Positions 1 through 8,369 of a stretch of DNA of 22,203 nucleotides are shown here, piece by piece; within the stretch, counting starts at the first letter, position 1; every line of letters starts with the position of its first letter. The translations under genes and the position numbers were made by a program. This DNA is from an uncultured Sutterella sp. (GTDB lineage Bacteria; Pseudomonadota; Gammaproteobacteria; Burkholderiales; Burkholderiaceae_F), in NCBI GenBank assembly GCA_900553105.1, contig USCE01000008.1, positions 1 to 22,203 of the forward strand, given 5' to 3'. The notes beneath the pieces are model-generated. The model saw nothing but the letters and a program-made list of their open reading frames with translations. It was not told the DNA's origin and searched no databases.

Positions 1-222
1 TTTGGGGGGTATTTGCCCGAGTTTTGTTTCCATTGTTTGGCGTTGCAACGCTTGAGCGTCTGCCACCGATTGTTGCAACTCATTGGCGTGCTCGCGTATG
101 AGCGCATCGTTGACTTGAAGAGCCTTTAATTCTTCGGCCGACTTTTGGTTGAGCTTATCCACAAAGTCGGCAAAATCTCCGTTTTTGGGTTCCAGTTGCG
201 TAGGATCGAATCGGTCCCGCAT
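1..222 (-). CDS. Partial coiled-coil hypothetical protein (N-terminal 74 residues)
   Basis: I do not recognise this protein. From the ATG at 222-220 the frame stays open for 74 codons to the window edge with no stop. It starts MRDRFDPTQLEPKNGDF and continues into a charged, Gln/Glu/Ala/Leu-rich stretch (about residues 20-70) that looks like a long alpha-helical coiled coil. There is no signal peptide or membrane segment in the visible part. Its ATG shares one base with the coaBC stop (TGATG arrangement at 224-220), so it is probably translationally coupled to coaBC and is the last visible gene of the ribF-ileS-lspA-coaBC operon. In many proteobacteria dut follows coaBC; the visible sequence does not resemble the start of dUTPase. 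Confidence 0.75.
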   Translation of the reverse strand, partial: MRDRFDPTQLEPKNGDFADFVDKLNQKSAEELKALQVNDALIREHANELQQSVADAQALQRQTMETKLGQIPPK

Positions 223-1400
223 CAGTTAACCTCTTTGGCAATTTTGGCAATAAGCGCCTGAGCTACGTGTTCTTTAGTGGCCTTATTTAAAACGGTCGTA
301 TCGTTACGTTCGACAAAGACAACTGAAGTAGTATCTTGGTTCATTGCATCCTGAACAAGATTGGCCACAACCAAAGGAATATTTTTCTTGGCTAATTTCG
401 CGCGAGCATTGTCAATTAAATTTTCAGACTCCGCGGCAAACCCTACGCAATAGGGAGCATTTTCCAATGCCGCGACGCTAGCCAGAATGTCAGGATTTTC
501 CTCAAATACGATAAAGGGTTGAGTCCCGTGATCTTTCTTAATTTTGTGAACACTGGCGTTAGCGACGTGCCAGTCGGCAACGGCAGCCACACTGATGAAA
601 ATCTCGTGTTGTCCAACTTCCTGCATGACAGCATCGTACATTTCTCTGGCCGTGACCACGTCAATACGGCGTACGCCGGCAGGGGTTTTAAGTGAACAGG
701 GGCCGGCCACGAGCGTTACCTCAGCGCCAGCCAACACAGCAGCTTTGGCAATGGCAAAGCCTTGTTTTCCGGAACTCATGTTCGTGATACCGCGAACAGG
801 ATCGATAGGCTCAAAGGTGGGCCCGGCCGTAATTAATACGCGGCAGCGATCCAAGAGTCGGGGACTGAAGGCGCCTTGGAGCAGCTCGATTAAATCTTCG
901 GGCTCGAGCATGCGGCCGTTTCCGACATCGCCGCAGGCTTGCTCGCCCGAGTCCGGGCCTAAGAACGTTGCGCCGTCTTGCGTGAGTTGTGCCACGTTGC
1001 GTTGAGTGGCTGAGTTGTGCCACATAAAGGCGTTCATGGCCGGGGCATAAGCGACCGGACAACGGGCCGCCAGTATCGCACTGCTTAATAGATCATCGGC
1101 GATGCCATGGGCGGCTTTGGCCAAAATGTTAGCTGTGGCTGGTGCTACAAGCAAAAGTGAAGCATCTTTTGTGGCCTCAATGTGAGGAATGGCACTGTCG
1201 CCGTCGTTAAAGTCTGAACAATAGACGCGTTTGGCACCAAGGGCTTTAAAACTTAACGGGGTAACGAATTTTTGTGCCGCCTCCGTCATAATGACGGAGA
1301 CCTCAGCGCCTCGTTTGATCAGTAGGCGCAACAATTCACAACTTTTATAGGCGGCAATAGAGCCTGTTACTGCTAATACAATTTTTTGACCAGAAAGCAT
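222..1400 (-). CDS. coaBC: Bifunctional phosphopantothenoylcysteine decarboxylase / phosphopantothenate-cysteine ligase
   Basis: CoaBC (Dfp) carries out two consecutive steps of coenzyme A synthesis in the cytoplasm: the C-terminal CoaB half ligates cysteine to 4'-phosphopantothenate using CTP, and the N-terminal FMN-dependent CoaC half decarboxylates the product. The 392-residue length is normal. Seen in the sequence: the flavoprotein start VLAVTGSIAAYK (about residues 8-19), the PAMNAFMW motif, the ACGDVGNGRM loop carrying the CoaC cysteine, then the CoaB motif ITAGPTFEPIDPVRGITN followed by NMSSGKQG, and the KIKKD segment with the conserved lysine. The ATG at 1400-1398 has an AGGA-type ribosome binding site a few bases upstream. 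It lies 9 bases after lspA and overlaps the next gene by one base. Confidence 0.97.
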   Translation of the reverse strand: MLSGQKIVLAVTGSIAAYKSCELLRLLIKRGAEVSVIMTEAAQKFVTPLSFKALGAKRVYCSDFNDGDSAIPHIEATKDASLLLVAPATANILAKAAHGIADDLLSSAILAARCPVAYAPAMNAFMWHNSATQRNVAQLTQDGATFLGPDSGEQACGDVGNGRMLEPEDLIELLQGAFSPRLLDRCRVLITAGPTFEPIDPVRGITNMSSGKQGFAIAKAAVLAGAEVTLVAGPCSLKTPAGVRRIDVVTAREMYDAVMQEVGQHEIFISVAAVADWHVANASVHKIKKDHGTQPFIVFEENPDILASVAALENAPYCVGFAAESENLIDNARAKLAKKNIPLVVANLVQDAMNQDTTSVVFVERNDTTVLNKATKEHVAQALIAKIAKEVN

Positions 1401-1409
1401 CTCAAAGTC

Positions 1410-1910
1410 CTAATCACAATGAGGACGAAGGAAACTGTCGACAATCAAAAGACCTGCTCCGAGTACGATAGCCGAGTCAGCGATGTTAAATGCTGGCCAG
1501 TGCCAGTAACCGTAATAAAAGTCTAGAAAGTCGATGACATATCCGTAAATTATACGGTCGAATAGATTACCAATGGCCCCGCCTAAGATGAGTGCCAATG
1601 CAAGGCAAAAAAGCTTTTCGCGAGTGTGCGAGATCATCAGTTTGAGACAGACTACGACGGCAACAACGGCAATGGCGGCAAAGAAATAACGCTGCCAACC
1701 GCTACTGTCGGCTAAAAAAGAGAAAGCGGCCCCGTAATTGTGGGCAAGTACCAAGTTGAAAAAGGAGGTGACGGGACGGCTTTCGCCTAAGTTATAGGTC
1801 GACTCAAAATATGTTTTTGTGATGATGTCAATCACAAAAACAGCAAAAGCAATCCCCAAGGGGCCCGTTAGGGCCCGAAGGGGGCTTTGAGAGGAACTCG
1901 TGTTAGGCAT
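1410..1910 (-). CDS. lspA: Lipoprotein signal peptidase (signal peptidase II)
   Basis: LspA is the inner-membrane aspartyl protease that removes the signal peptide from prolipoproteins after diacylglyceryl transfer to the lipobox cysteine. It has 166 residues, typical for the family. Four hydrophobic segments are visible (roughly residues 15-31, 55-68, 76-93 and 100-118 with the last helix at 143-158). The conserved blocks GNLFDR, GYVIDFLDF and FNIADSAI are present; by comparison with studied LspA enzymes the catalytic pair is Asp127 (VIDF) and Asp145 (NIAD). The start ATG overlaps the ileS stop by one base (TAATG), so translation is coupled to ileS, the usual arrangement in proteobacteria. 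Confidence 0.97.
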   Translation of the reverse strand: MPNTSSSQSPLRALTGPLGIAFAVFVIDIITKTYFESTYNLGESRPVTSFFNLVLAHNYGAAFSFLADSSGWQRYFFAAIAVVAVVVCLKLMISHTREKLFCLALALILGGAIGNLFDRIIYGYVIDFLDFYYGYWHWPAFNIADSAIVLGAGLLIVDSFLRPHCD

Positions 1911-4759
1911 TAGGCAAAGCGACGCGTTTCACCGGTACCGAACAGGTTTTCTGTGCAACGGGCACACAGTCCCGGATGTTCAGCATTGTGACCGACAGAG
2001 TCAACATAGTGCCAGCAGCGAACACACTTTTGAGCGGCCGATTGATGAACCTGGACGGCAAAATCGCCTTCGTGCAAGTCGGCACGGCTTGTGATCATCA
2101 CAAAGCGAAGTTCGTTGCCTAAGCTCGCAAGCGCAGCATAGGCTTCGCCCGAGGCTGTGATATCGATTTCGGCTTGAAGACTCGAGCCCACTTGGCCAGC
2201 TTCACGTAGCGTTTCGATTTGCTTTTGCACATCGGTTCGGACTGCACGAATCGTTTCCCACTTGGCCAGCAAGGCTTCTGCATCAGCGACGGCCGGAACG
2301 TCAAAGAACTCTTCCGTGAAGATCGTCACTGACTTATTGGGTTCGAAGATTGCAAAGGCTTCTTCTGCCGTAAAGGACAAAATCGGGGCCATCAAGCGCA
2401 GATAGGTGGCGGTGATGTACCACAATGCCGTTTGGGCAGAGCGACGGGCTCGACCATCGGCGACCGTCGTATAGAGTCTATCCTTCAAGATATCCAAGTA
2501 GAAGCTACCGAGATCATCACTGGCAAACGATTGAAGCTTGGCAACAATTGGGTGGAAGTCGTTCGTTTCATACAACGCAACGATTTCCTTTTGCAATTGA
2601 GCCACACGAGCCACAGCCCAACGGTCAAGCTCGACCATGTCTTCCAGAGCCACAGCATCCTTCGTAATGTCAAAGTCGCTCGTATTGGCCAGCAAGAAGC
2701 GTAGCGTGTTACGAATACGACGATAGGAGTCCGTGACGTGTTTGACGATCGTTTGACCGAAGCTTAATTCACCAGAGTAGTCCGTTGAAGCGACCCACAG
2801 ACGCAAGATTTCAGCGCCATATTTCTTCGTAGCGTCGCCCAACTGAACGGTGTTACCGAGACTCTTACTCATCTTGCGGCCTTGTTCATCAACGGTAAAG
2901 CCATGGGTGAGCAGGGCGTTATAGGGAGCGCGGTCATCGAGCATGGTACCAATCAAAAGTGAGGAGTGGAACCAACCGCGGTGTTGGTCGCTACCTTCCA
3001 AATAAAGATCGATCGGGAAGTCAAGTTTATCTTTGTGAGAGCCTCGCACCACGGTGTAGTGCGTGGAGCCCGAGTCAAACCACACGTCAAGGATGTCCGT
3101 GGTCTTGACGTATTGTGCAGCCTCTTCGGCGCTCATGAAATCTTCCGCCTTGGCTTGGGTCCAAGTTTCAATGCCGCCTTTTTCTACGCGTTTGGCAACC
3201 TCTTCCATGATTTCAAGCGTTCTCGGATGCAATTCACCCGTTTCTTTGTGGGTGAAGAAGGGTAACGGCACCCCCCAATTGCGTTGACGCGAGATACACC
3301 AGTCGGGACGATTGGCGATCATGGCATGCAGGCGATTGTAACCCCAGCTCGGGTAGAACTTCGTTGCATCAACAGCGGCCAAGGCAAGTTCACGCAAGCT
3401 CTTGGGTTGTTCGGTACCGATGGCCGGGCGCGTGTCATCGGTGCTCTTGTCCATGCGGATAAACCATTGGCTCGTCGCACGATAGATAAGAGGTGTTTTG
3501 TGGCGCCAGCAGTGCATGTAGCTGTGCACTTGGGTGCCGTAGTAAAGCAATGCACCGGCTTCCTTGAGCTTTTCAACAATAACGGGTTGAGCCTTCCAGA
3601 TGTGAAGGCCACCAAACAATGGCAACCAAGAAGCGTAGACACCGTCACCTTGAACCGGGTTCAAGATTTCATCATTATGCATGCCGTACTTCTTGCAGGT
3701 GTAGAAGTCATCGACACCGTAAGCCGGAGACGAGTGAACGATACCGGTACCGGCTGTTTCGTCAACGTAGTCGGCCAATTGCACGGGACTGAAGCGCTTG
3801 TAGCCGGCGTCAAGATTGGCTAGCGGGTGGACAAATCGCACGAGTTCAAGCGCGCTACCTTTAACCTTGCCCTTGATTTGGCCGCACATTTCATAGCGCT
3901 TTAATGCATCGGCCAAGAGTTTTTCGCCGAGAATTAAGAAACGGTCTCCGCAGTCGACCAATGCATAGTCGAATTCCGGGTTCATATTCAAGGCTTGGTT
4001 GGCTGGAATGGTCCAGGGTGTCGTCGTCCAAATGACGGTATAGACGGGTTTATCAAGTTGACAGTCAAAGATCTTTTGAACGCGGTCATGATCTTCTTCG
4101 GCCAAGGGGAATGCCACATCAATGATCGGCCCCTTGATGTCTTTATATTCCACTTCAGCTTCAGCCAAAGCGGATTGGCAATCAAAGCACCAGTTCACGG
4201 GTTTCAGACCACGGTAGACGTATCCTTTTTCCATGATCTTGGCCAAAACGCGGATTTGAGCGGCTTCGGTATCGTAGCGAAGCGTTAAGTACGGGTCGTT
4301 CCAGTCGCCCAATACTCCCATGCGAATGAAACCTTCTTTTTGTTTGGCCACTTGTTCATGAGCGTATTGACGAGCCTTGGCTTGCAACTCTACGATGGGA
4401 AGGTTTTTGCCGTAAAGCTTTTCAATTTGAATTTCAATCGGCATGCCGTGGCAGTCCCAACCCGGAACATACGGGGCATCGTAGCCCATCATGGTACGCG
4501 ATTTGTTAATGATGTCTTTTAAGACCTTGTTAACACCATGGCCTAGGTGCAGATCGCCATTAGCATACGGAGGGCCGTCGTGCAAAATGAAGTGTTTGCG
4601 ACCCTTGCGAGCTTTGCGCACCGCACCATAGACGTCTTTTTCCATCCATTCCTTAATCCAACCCGGTTCACGAGCAGGCAAGTTGCCGCGCATCGGGAAA
4701 GGCGTATCGGGCAAATTAAGCTGATATTTTTGAGCTTGATCGTCGGCGTTTTTGGCCAT
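1910..4759 (-). CDS. ileS: Isoleucyl-tRNA synthetase
   Basis: IleRS, class I, attaches isoleucine to tRNA-Ile and hydrolyses mischarged Val-tRNA in its editing domain. The 949 residues match bacterial type 1 enzymes. Seen: the HIGH-type signature in DGPPYANGDLHLGH (HLGH at residues 71-74), the KMSKS loop at residues 629-633, and a C-terminal zinc site with paired cysteines Cys912/Cys915 and Cys932/Cys935. The ATG is preceded by AAGGAGA at good spacing. It lies 72 bases downstream of ribF and overlaps lspA. A zinc-ribbon C-terminus and this gene order point to the common bacterial housekeeping enzyme rather than a mupirocin-resistant type 2 copy. Confidence 0.98.
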   Translation of the reverse strand: MAKNADDQAQKYQLNLPDTPFPMRGNLPAREPGWIKEWMEKDVYGAVRKARKGRKHFILHDGPPYANGDLHLGHGVNKVLKDIINKSRTMMGYDAPYVPGWDCHGMPIEIQIEKLYGKNLPIVELQAKARQYAHEQVAKQKEGFIRMGVLGDWNDPYLTLRYDTEAAQIRVLAKIMEKGYVYRGLKPVNWCFDCQSALAEAEVEYKDIKGPIIDVAFPLAEEDHDRVQKIFDCQLDKPVYTVIWTTTPWTIPANQALNMNPEFDYALVDCGDRFLILGEKLLADALKRYEMCGQIKGKVKGSALELVRFVHPLANLDAGYKRFSPVQLADYVDETAGTGIVHSSPAYGVDDFYTCKKYGMHNDEILNPVQGDGVYASWLPLFGGLHIWKAQPVIVEKLKEAGALLYYGTQVHSYMHCWRHKTPLIYRATSQWFIRMDKSTDDTRPAIGTEQPKSLRELALAAVDATKFYPSWGYNRLHAMIANRPDWCISRQRNWGVPLPFFTHKETGELHPRTLEIMEEVAKRVEKGGIETWTQAKAEDFMSAEEAAQYVKTTDILDVWFDSGSTHYTVVRGSHKDKLDFPIDLYLEGSDQHRGWFHSSLLIGTMLDDRAPYNALLTHGFTVDEQGRKMSKSLGNTVQLGDATKKYGAEILRLWVASTDYSGELSFGQTIVKHVTDSYRRIRNTLRFLLANTSDFDITKDAVALEDMVELDRWAVARVAQLQKEIVALYETNDFHPIVAKLQSFASDDLGSFYLDILKDRLYTTVADGRARRSAQTALWYITATYLRLMAPILSFTAEEAFAIFEPNKSVTIFTEEFFDVPAVADAEALLAKWETIRAVRTDVQKQIETLREAGQVGSSLQAEIDITASGEAYAALASLGNELRFVMITSRADLHEGDFAVQVHQSAAQKCVRCWHYVDSVGHNAEHPGLCARCTENLFGTGETRRFA

Positions 4760-4831
4760 GATAGTCTCCTTGGTCCCCTCGGACTCTTCAAGGTTTGTTA
4801 AACAAAAGCGCGTGAATTATTCGGTTTCACA

Positions 4832-5815
4832 CTAACCGTACATTTCGGTCAACGGCTCATCAGAGCGTGACAAGCCAACAATGGCTCTTGCTTTTTGAGC
4901 ATCGGCATTGATGGCCGCTTTCAGTTCTTCAAGATTGGCAAACGTTTTATCATCTCGAAGTTTATCGAGAAACTCCACGCGAACGATTTTGCCATAGCAA
5001 TCGTTATGGTAATCAAAGACGTGAGTTTCAAGCAGGTATTTTTTCGGTTGCCCTCGGGTAACGGTCGGGCGACAAGTGATGCTGGCCACACCTCCTAAAG
5101 GATAAGGGGCTAAGCCGTGCACAAAAACGGCATAAACGCCTCGTACGGCTGGTTCTCCGTTTTTGTCCACAGGAATGCAGTCCATGTTCAGAGTCGGGAA
5201 GCCTAACTGACGTCCGAGCTCTTGACCGTGAACGACTCGGCCTGTGATGTGATAGTGGTGCCCGAGCAATTGAGCAAGCTCAAACATGTCATTGTCGGCC
5301 AATGCTTTACGGAGGCGGGTACTGGAGATGCGCTCTTTGCCATGAAAAAGCGTCGGCGTCACCCAAACTTCGAAACCAAGCTCTTTGCCGAGCGTTTTTA
5401 GATCTTCAACGGTGCCTTTGCCTTTGTAGCCGAAGTGAAAATCTTCACCCACGGTCACCCAACGAGCATGAAGTCCCTCGACCAAAATCTCTTCGGCAAA
5501 TTGGCGAGGCGACATATTGGCTAGTCGCTCGTTGAAGTTCAAGAGGAAAATGCGTTGAATGCCACAGGCGGCAATGTCGAGAACTTTATCTCGCAAATTG
5601 TTAACGCGAGCAAGGACTTCGTGGCCGTGCGGAAATACTTCTTTGGGATGTGGCTCGAATGTGACGGCGCAAGGAAGTAACGCACGTAGTTCGGCTGCTT
5701 GAACAACTTGCTCAAGCAGGGCTTGATGACCGCGGTGCACACCATCGAAATTGCCGATGGCTACGGCACAGTCATATTTGCGTAATGTTTGGGGAACCCC
5801 TCTGAAAACTTTCAT
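4832..5815 (-). CDS. ribF: Bifunctional riboflavin kinase / FAD synthetase
   Basis: RibF phosphorylates riboflavin to FMN and adenylylates FMN to FAD. The 327 residues hold both domains: an N-terminal nucleotidyltransferase with AIGNFDGVHRGH (about residues 19-30) and the later ISSTRLRKAL signature, and a C-terminal riboflavin kinase domain starting near GRVVHGQELGRQLGFPTLN. The start ATG at 5815-5813 has only a weak purine-rich ribosome binding site (CAAGA). It is the first gene of the minus-strand operon; a TAAAAT hexamer on the minus strand at 5849-5844 is a candidate -10 box, but no good -35 box is visible. FMN made here would also serve the CoaC flavoprotein encoded downstream. Confidence 0.97.
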   Translation of the reverse strand: MKVFRGVPQTLRKYDCAVAIGNFDGVHRGHQALLEQVVQAAELRALLPCAVTFEPHPKEVFPHGHEVLARVNNLRDKVLDIAACGIQRIFLLNFNERLANMSPRQFAEEILVEGLHARWVTVGEDFHFGYKGKGTVEDLKTLGKELGFEVWVTPTLFHGKERISSTRLRKALADNDMFELAQLLGHHYHITGRVVHGQELGRQLGFPTLNMDCIPVDKNGEPAVRGVYAVFVHGLAPYPLGGVASITCRPTVTRGQPKKYLLETHVFDYHNDCYGKIVRVEFLDKLRDDKTFANLEELKAAINADAQKARAIVGLSRSDEPLTEMYG

Positions 5816-5854
5816 AAATATCTTGAAAAACTACAAGCTTTGAATTTTATCAAA

Positions 5855-5884
5855 TTGACAGAGATGCTAAACGCTTGTCATAAG
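5855..5884 (+). promoter_or_regulatory. Candidate promoter for the purN leader transcript
   Basis: A perfect TTGACA at 5855-5860 is followed after 18 bases by CATAAG at 5879-5884, which matches the -10 consensus at four of six positions. It points towards the small ORF and purN. It overlaps the region that must also hold the ribF promoter on the other strand. Seen in sequence only. Confidence 0.4.
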
Positions 5885-5983
5885 CGCAAAACCCTATAGA
5901 TCAGCGAAGGACAGAGACTTTTTACGAAACTTAAATCACAGATGAGACTTTCCATAGGCGTTTGATAGCAAAACAACTCGGAG

Positions 5984-6018
5984 TCCTGTTGCGAGAATAA
6001 CGAGCCGTTCAAACAGGA
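5984..6018 (+). promoter_or_regulatory. Stem-loop that covers the ribosome binding site of the purN leader ORF
   Basis: TCCTGTT at 5984-5990 is the exact complement of AACAGGA at 6012-6018, with a 21-base loop. The 3' arm includes most of the AGGAG ribosome binding site (6015-6019) of the following small ORF. A competing short helix is possible between CTCG (5977-5980) and CGAG (5992-5995), which would use the loop side. The pairing is seen in the sequence; a regulatory role is inferred. Confidence 0.4.
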
Positions 6019-6025
6019 GATTGTT

Positions 6026-6214
6026 ATGAGACCTATTCATAGAGAAGCGCTCGAAAGCGGGTCATTTGTGTACCAAACGTGTAGACTTTATCCTGGACGA
6101 GTTGCATTTGTAATGTGGCTATTGTGTGGGGATGCTGGCCTCAAGGATGTTTTTGTACTTTTGATCGGTTCGGCATCATGCTTTTTTGCCCCAGGTGGGA
6201 TTTCAAAAAAATAA
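6026..6214 (+). CDS. Possible leader ORF upstream of purN (62 residues)
   Basis: I do not recognise this peptide. It has a strong AGGAG ribosome binding site six bases before its ATG. Its TAA stop (6212-6214) is only two bases before the purN ATG (6217), while purN itself has no good ribosome binding site at normal distance, so ribosomes ending this ORF could start purN. The peptide starts MRPIHREALESGSF and its middle and C-terminal half are hydrophobic and Cys-containing (roughly residues 25-55), possibly one membrane segment. It may be a true small protein, a leader peptide that couples translation into purN, or a chance ORF. Support is the start signal and junction only, with no recognised homology. 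Confidence 0.4.
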   Translation: MRPIHREALESGSFVYQTCRLYPGRVAFVMWLLCGDAGLKDVFVLLIGSASCFFAPGGISKK

Positions 6215-6216
6215 CT

Positions 6217-6870
6217 ATGAAAAATATTGTGGTATTGATTTCCGGTCGCGGAAGTAACTTTGTGGCCATCCAAGAGACGGCGTTGCGTGAAAATTGGGCT
6301 CAAACATTGGGAGCTAGAATAGCTCTCGTTGTCTCCAATCGCCCGGATGCCAAGGGCTTGGGATTGGCTCAAGGCTACGGAATTGAGACCACGGTGGTTG
6401 ATCACAAAGCATACGCCACGAGAGAAGCCTTTGAAGAAGAACTTGCCCGTGTGGTGGATCGTGCTCAACCCGACTTAATCGTGTTGGCAGGTTTTATGCG
6501 TATTTTGACCGAGCAGTTTGTGAACCGTTTTGCGGGCAAAATTATCAACATCCACCCAGCGCTCTTGCCTTCTTTTAAAGGACTCGATACCCATCAAAGA
6601 GCGCTCGATGCAGGGGTTCGCCTGGCAGGGACCACTGTGCACTATGTTACGCCGGCACTGGACTCCGGTGCCATTATCGGGCAGGCGGCCGTGATTGCGT
6701 TGCCGAGCGATGATGCACACACATTAGCAGACCGTGTCCTGGAATTTGAACATAAGCTCTATGCTCGAGCCGTTAAAGCCTGCGTCAGCGGGCGCGTACG
6801 TTGTGTTAGTGATCGCGCCGTGATGGATGATGAGACCGCTCGCGAATTAACGCTTTTCGGTAACGTATAA
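6217..6870 (+). CDS. purN: Phosphoribosylglycinamide formyltransferase
   Basis: PurN transfers a formyl group from 10-formyltetrahydrofolate to GAR in the third step of purine synthesis. With the start at 6217 the protein is 217 residues, the normal size. The frame is open further upstream (to a GTG at 6115), but that extension is outside the conserved protein, and the N-terminus MKNIVVLISGRGSN is the classical family start with the phosphate-binding GRGSN loop. The catalytic triad is visible: Asn111 and His113 in NIHPALLPSFKG, and Asp149 in TPALDSGAIIGQ. It has a poor ribosome binding site of its own and probably depends on the small ORF ending two bases upstream. The methyltransferase gene follows after 18 bases. 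Confidence 0.95.
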   Translation: MKNIVVLISGRGSNFVAIQETALRENWAQTLGARIALVVSNRPDAKGLGLAQGYGIETTVVDHKAYATREAFEEELARVVDRAQPDLIVLAGFMRILTEQFVNRFAGKIINIHPALLPSFKGLDTHQRALDAGVRLAGTTVHYVTPALDSGAIIGQAAVIALPSDDAHTLADRVLEFEHKLYARAVKACVSGRVRCVSDRAVMDDETARELTLFGNV

Positions 6871-6888
6871 CTTTTTAATTGAATATTT

Positions 6889-8346
6889 ATGGAAAAACGA
6901 CAAACAAAACGCGTAGGCGTTCGCAAGCCCACGAGAAAACTCACGGAACGTCAAACGCAGGCCCGAGCTCGTCAATTGCGCGAAAGTCACTCAATGACAA
7001 AAGAAGAGCGTCGTGCAAAGGGCAGTACCCGAATCGACATCTCAAAGCGTCAAATACATATGGGCGGCGTTCGCATTACGAATTTGATTGTTGATGAATT
7101 GGGTAAAGCCTTAGCTACGGTATTGAAGTTTGACGGACCCGCAGATGTGTTGATGAGTCGTTTTTTCCGACTCAATCATAAGCTTGGTTCGCGCGATCGA
7201 AGCATTATTGCCGAGGCCATTTTCTTTACGCTTCGTCATCTTTCAACGATCACGTGGCAGATGAAACCTGCAGTTCCCGTGCGTGCGCCCAAACTCACTG
7301 CTATGGTGGCCTTGTCCCGAATCTACGGTCGCGATGCTTTAAGTGACTCCATTGTCGGCCCTGATGCACCGGCTTTAGATAATATCCTTCGCAGTAAGCC
7401 CGAAAATGCAACACCCTTTGTGCAGTCGGAATTGCCTTATTGGCTCTATGAACGTCTTTTGAATCAATTTGGTGATGAAGCCGTCACACTGTTTGAGTCG
7501 ATGAAAGAAGGCGCGCCGCTTGATTTGCGTGTCAACCTTCTGAAAGCCAAACGGGAAGAAGTGCTTGCGGAGTTGGCCGAGCATGGCGTGGAAGCAGTCC
7601 CGACACCGATGTCGCCCGACGGTGTAAGGCTTTTATCAAAACCAGCTCTGACCTCCTGGCCTTTGTATAAAGACGGCAAGATTGACGTGCAAGATGAGGG
7701 CAGTCAATTAATCGCTCGTTTAGTGCAACCCAAGCGCGGCGAGATGGTGTGTGACTTTTGTGCAGGCGCAGGTGGTAAAACGTTGGCGCTTGGCGCTTTG
7801 ATGCGCTCAACCGGCCGCTTGTATGCATTCGATGTCAATGAAAAGCGTCTGGCCGGTATGACGCCTCGGATGCGTCGTGCAGGATTAAGTAATGTACACC
7901 CGATTGCTATTAAGAATGAACGCGATCAGCGTGTAAAGCGCTTGGCTGGAAAATTTGATCGCGTGTTGGTGGATGCACCTTGCTCGGGCACGGGAACACT
8001 TCGTCGTAATCCGGATTTGCGTTGGCGCATGAGCGTAGAAGAGCTTGATCGTATTAATGCAATTCAAGCTAATGTACTGGACTCGGCGGCTCGTCTTGTG
8101 AAGGCAGGTGGTCGTTTGGTTTACGCCACGTGTTCGCTGTTGCATGAGGAAAACCAAGCCGTTGTCGAACGCTTTTTAGCCGAGCATCCCGATTTTGACA
8201 TCATGAGTGCCGTGGATGTATTGGAAAAGCAGGGTGTCGAGTTGCCTGAATGCGCCAAGGCTCACGCGCCTTACTTTGTGATGGCCCCTCACGAGAGCGG
8301 AACGGACGGCTTTTTTGGTGCCATTCTCGTTAAAAAGGCAGCCTAA
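6889..8346 (+). CDS. rsmB: RsmB-type 16S rRNA (cytosine-C5) methyltransferase
   Basis: This SAM-dependent RNA m5C methyltransferase belongs to the RsmB/Nop2/Sun family, which includes the enzyme for C967 of 16S rRNA. Its 485 residues are longer than E. coli RsmB because of a very basic extension of about 60 residues (rich in Lys/Arg). The N-terminal half holds the NusB-like helical region; the catalytic half starts near IDVQDEGSQL, with SAM loop DFCAGAGGKTLALG, motif IV DAPCSGTGTLRRNPD (Cys365) and motif VI YATCSLLHEEN (Cys415), the two-cysteine arrangement of m5C enzymes. The ATG at 6889 has a weak ribosome binding site, so the exact start is less sure. The exact target nucleotide cannot be settled from sequence; RsmB is the best fit because of the N-terminal domain and length. 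Confidence 0.85.
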   Translation: MEKRQTKRVGVRKPTRKLTERQTQARARQLRESHSMTKEERRAKGSTRIDISKRQIHMGGVRITNLIVDELGKALATVLKFDGPADVLMSRFFRLNHKLGSRDRSIIAEAIFFTLRHLSTITWQMKPAVPVRAPKLTAMVALSRIYGRDALSDSIVGPDAPALDNILRSKPENATPFVQSELPYWLYERLLNQFGDEAVTLFESMKEGAPLDLRVNLLKAKREEVLAELAEHGVEAVPTPMSPDGVRLLSKPALTSWPLYKDGKIDVQDEGSQLIARLVQPKRGEMVCDFCAGAGGKTLALGALMRSTGRLYAFDVNEKRLAGMTPRMRRAGLSNVHPIAIKNERDQRVKRLAGKFDRVLVDAPCSGTGTLRRNPDLRWRMSVEELDRINAIQANVLDSAARLVKAGGRLVYATCSLLHEENQAVVERFLAEHPDFDIMSAVDVLEKQGVELPECAKAHAPYFVMAPHESGTDGFFGAILVKKAA

Positions 8347-8369
8347 GTTGAGGTAACAAGGAGCGAGCG

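Noticed and set aside
3284..3823. 179-codon plus-strand ORF opposite ileS
   Set aside because: It is antisense to a strongly conserved part of ileS, has no recognisable protein features, and is best explained by codon bias of the sense gene.
6115..6216. In-frame GTG extension of purN by 34 residues
   Set aside because: The extension lies before the classical PurN N-terminus with the GRGSN loop, and the 217-residue form is full length.
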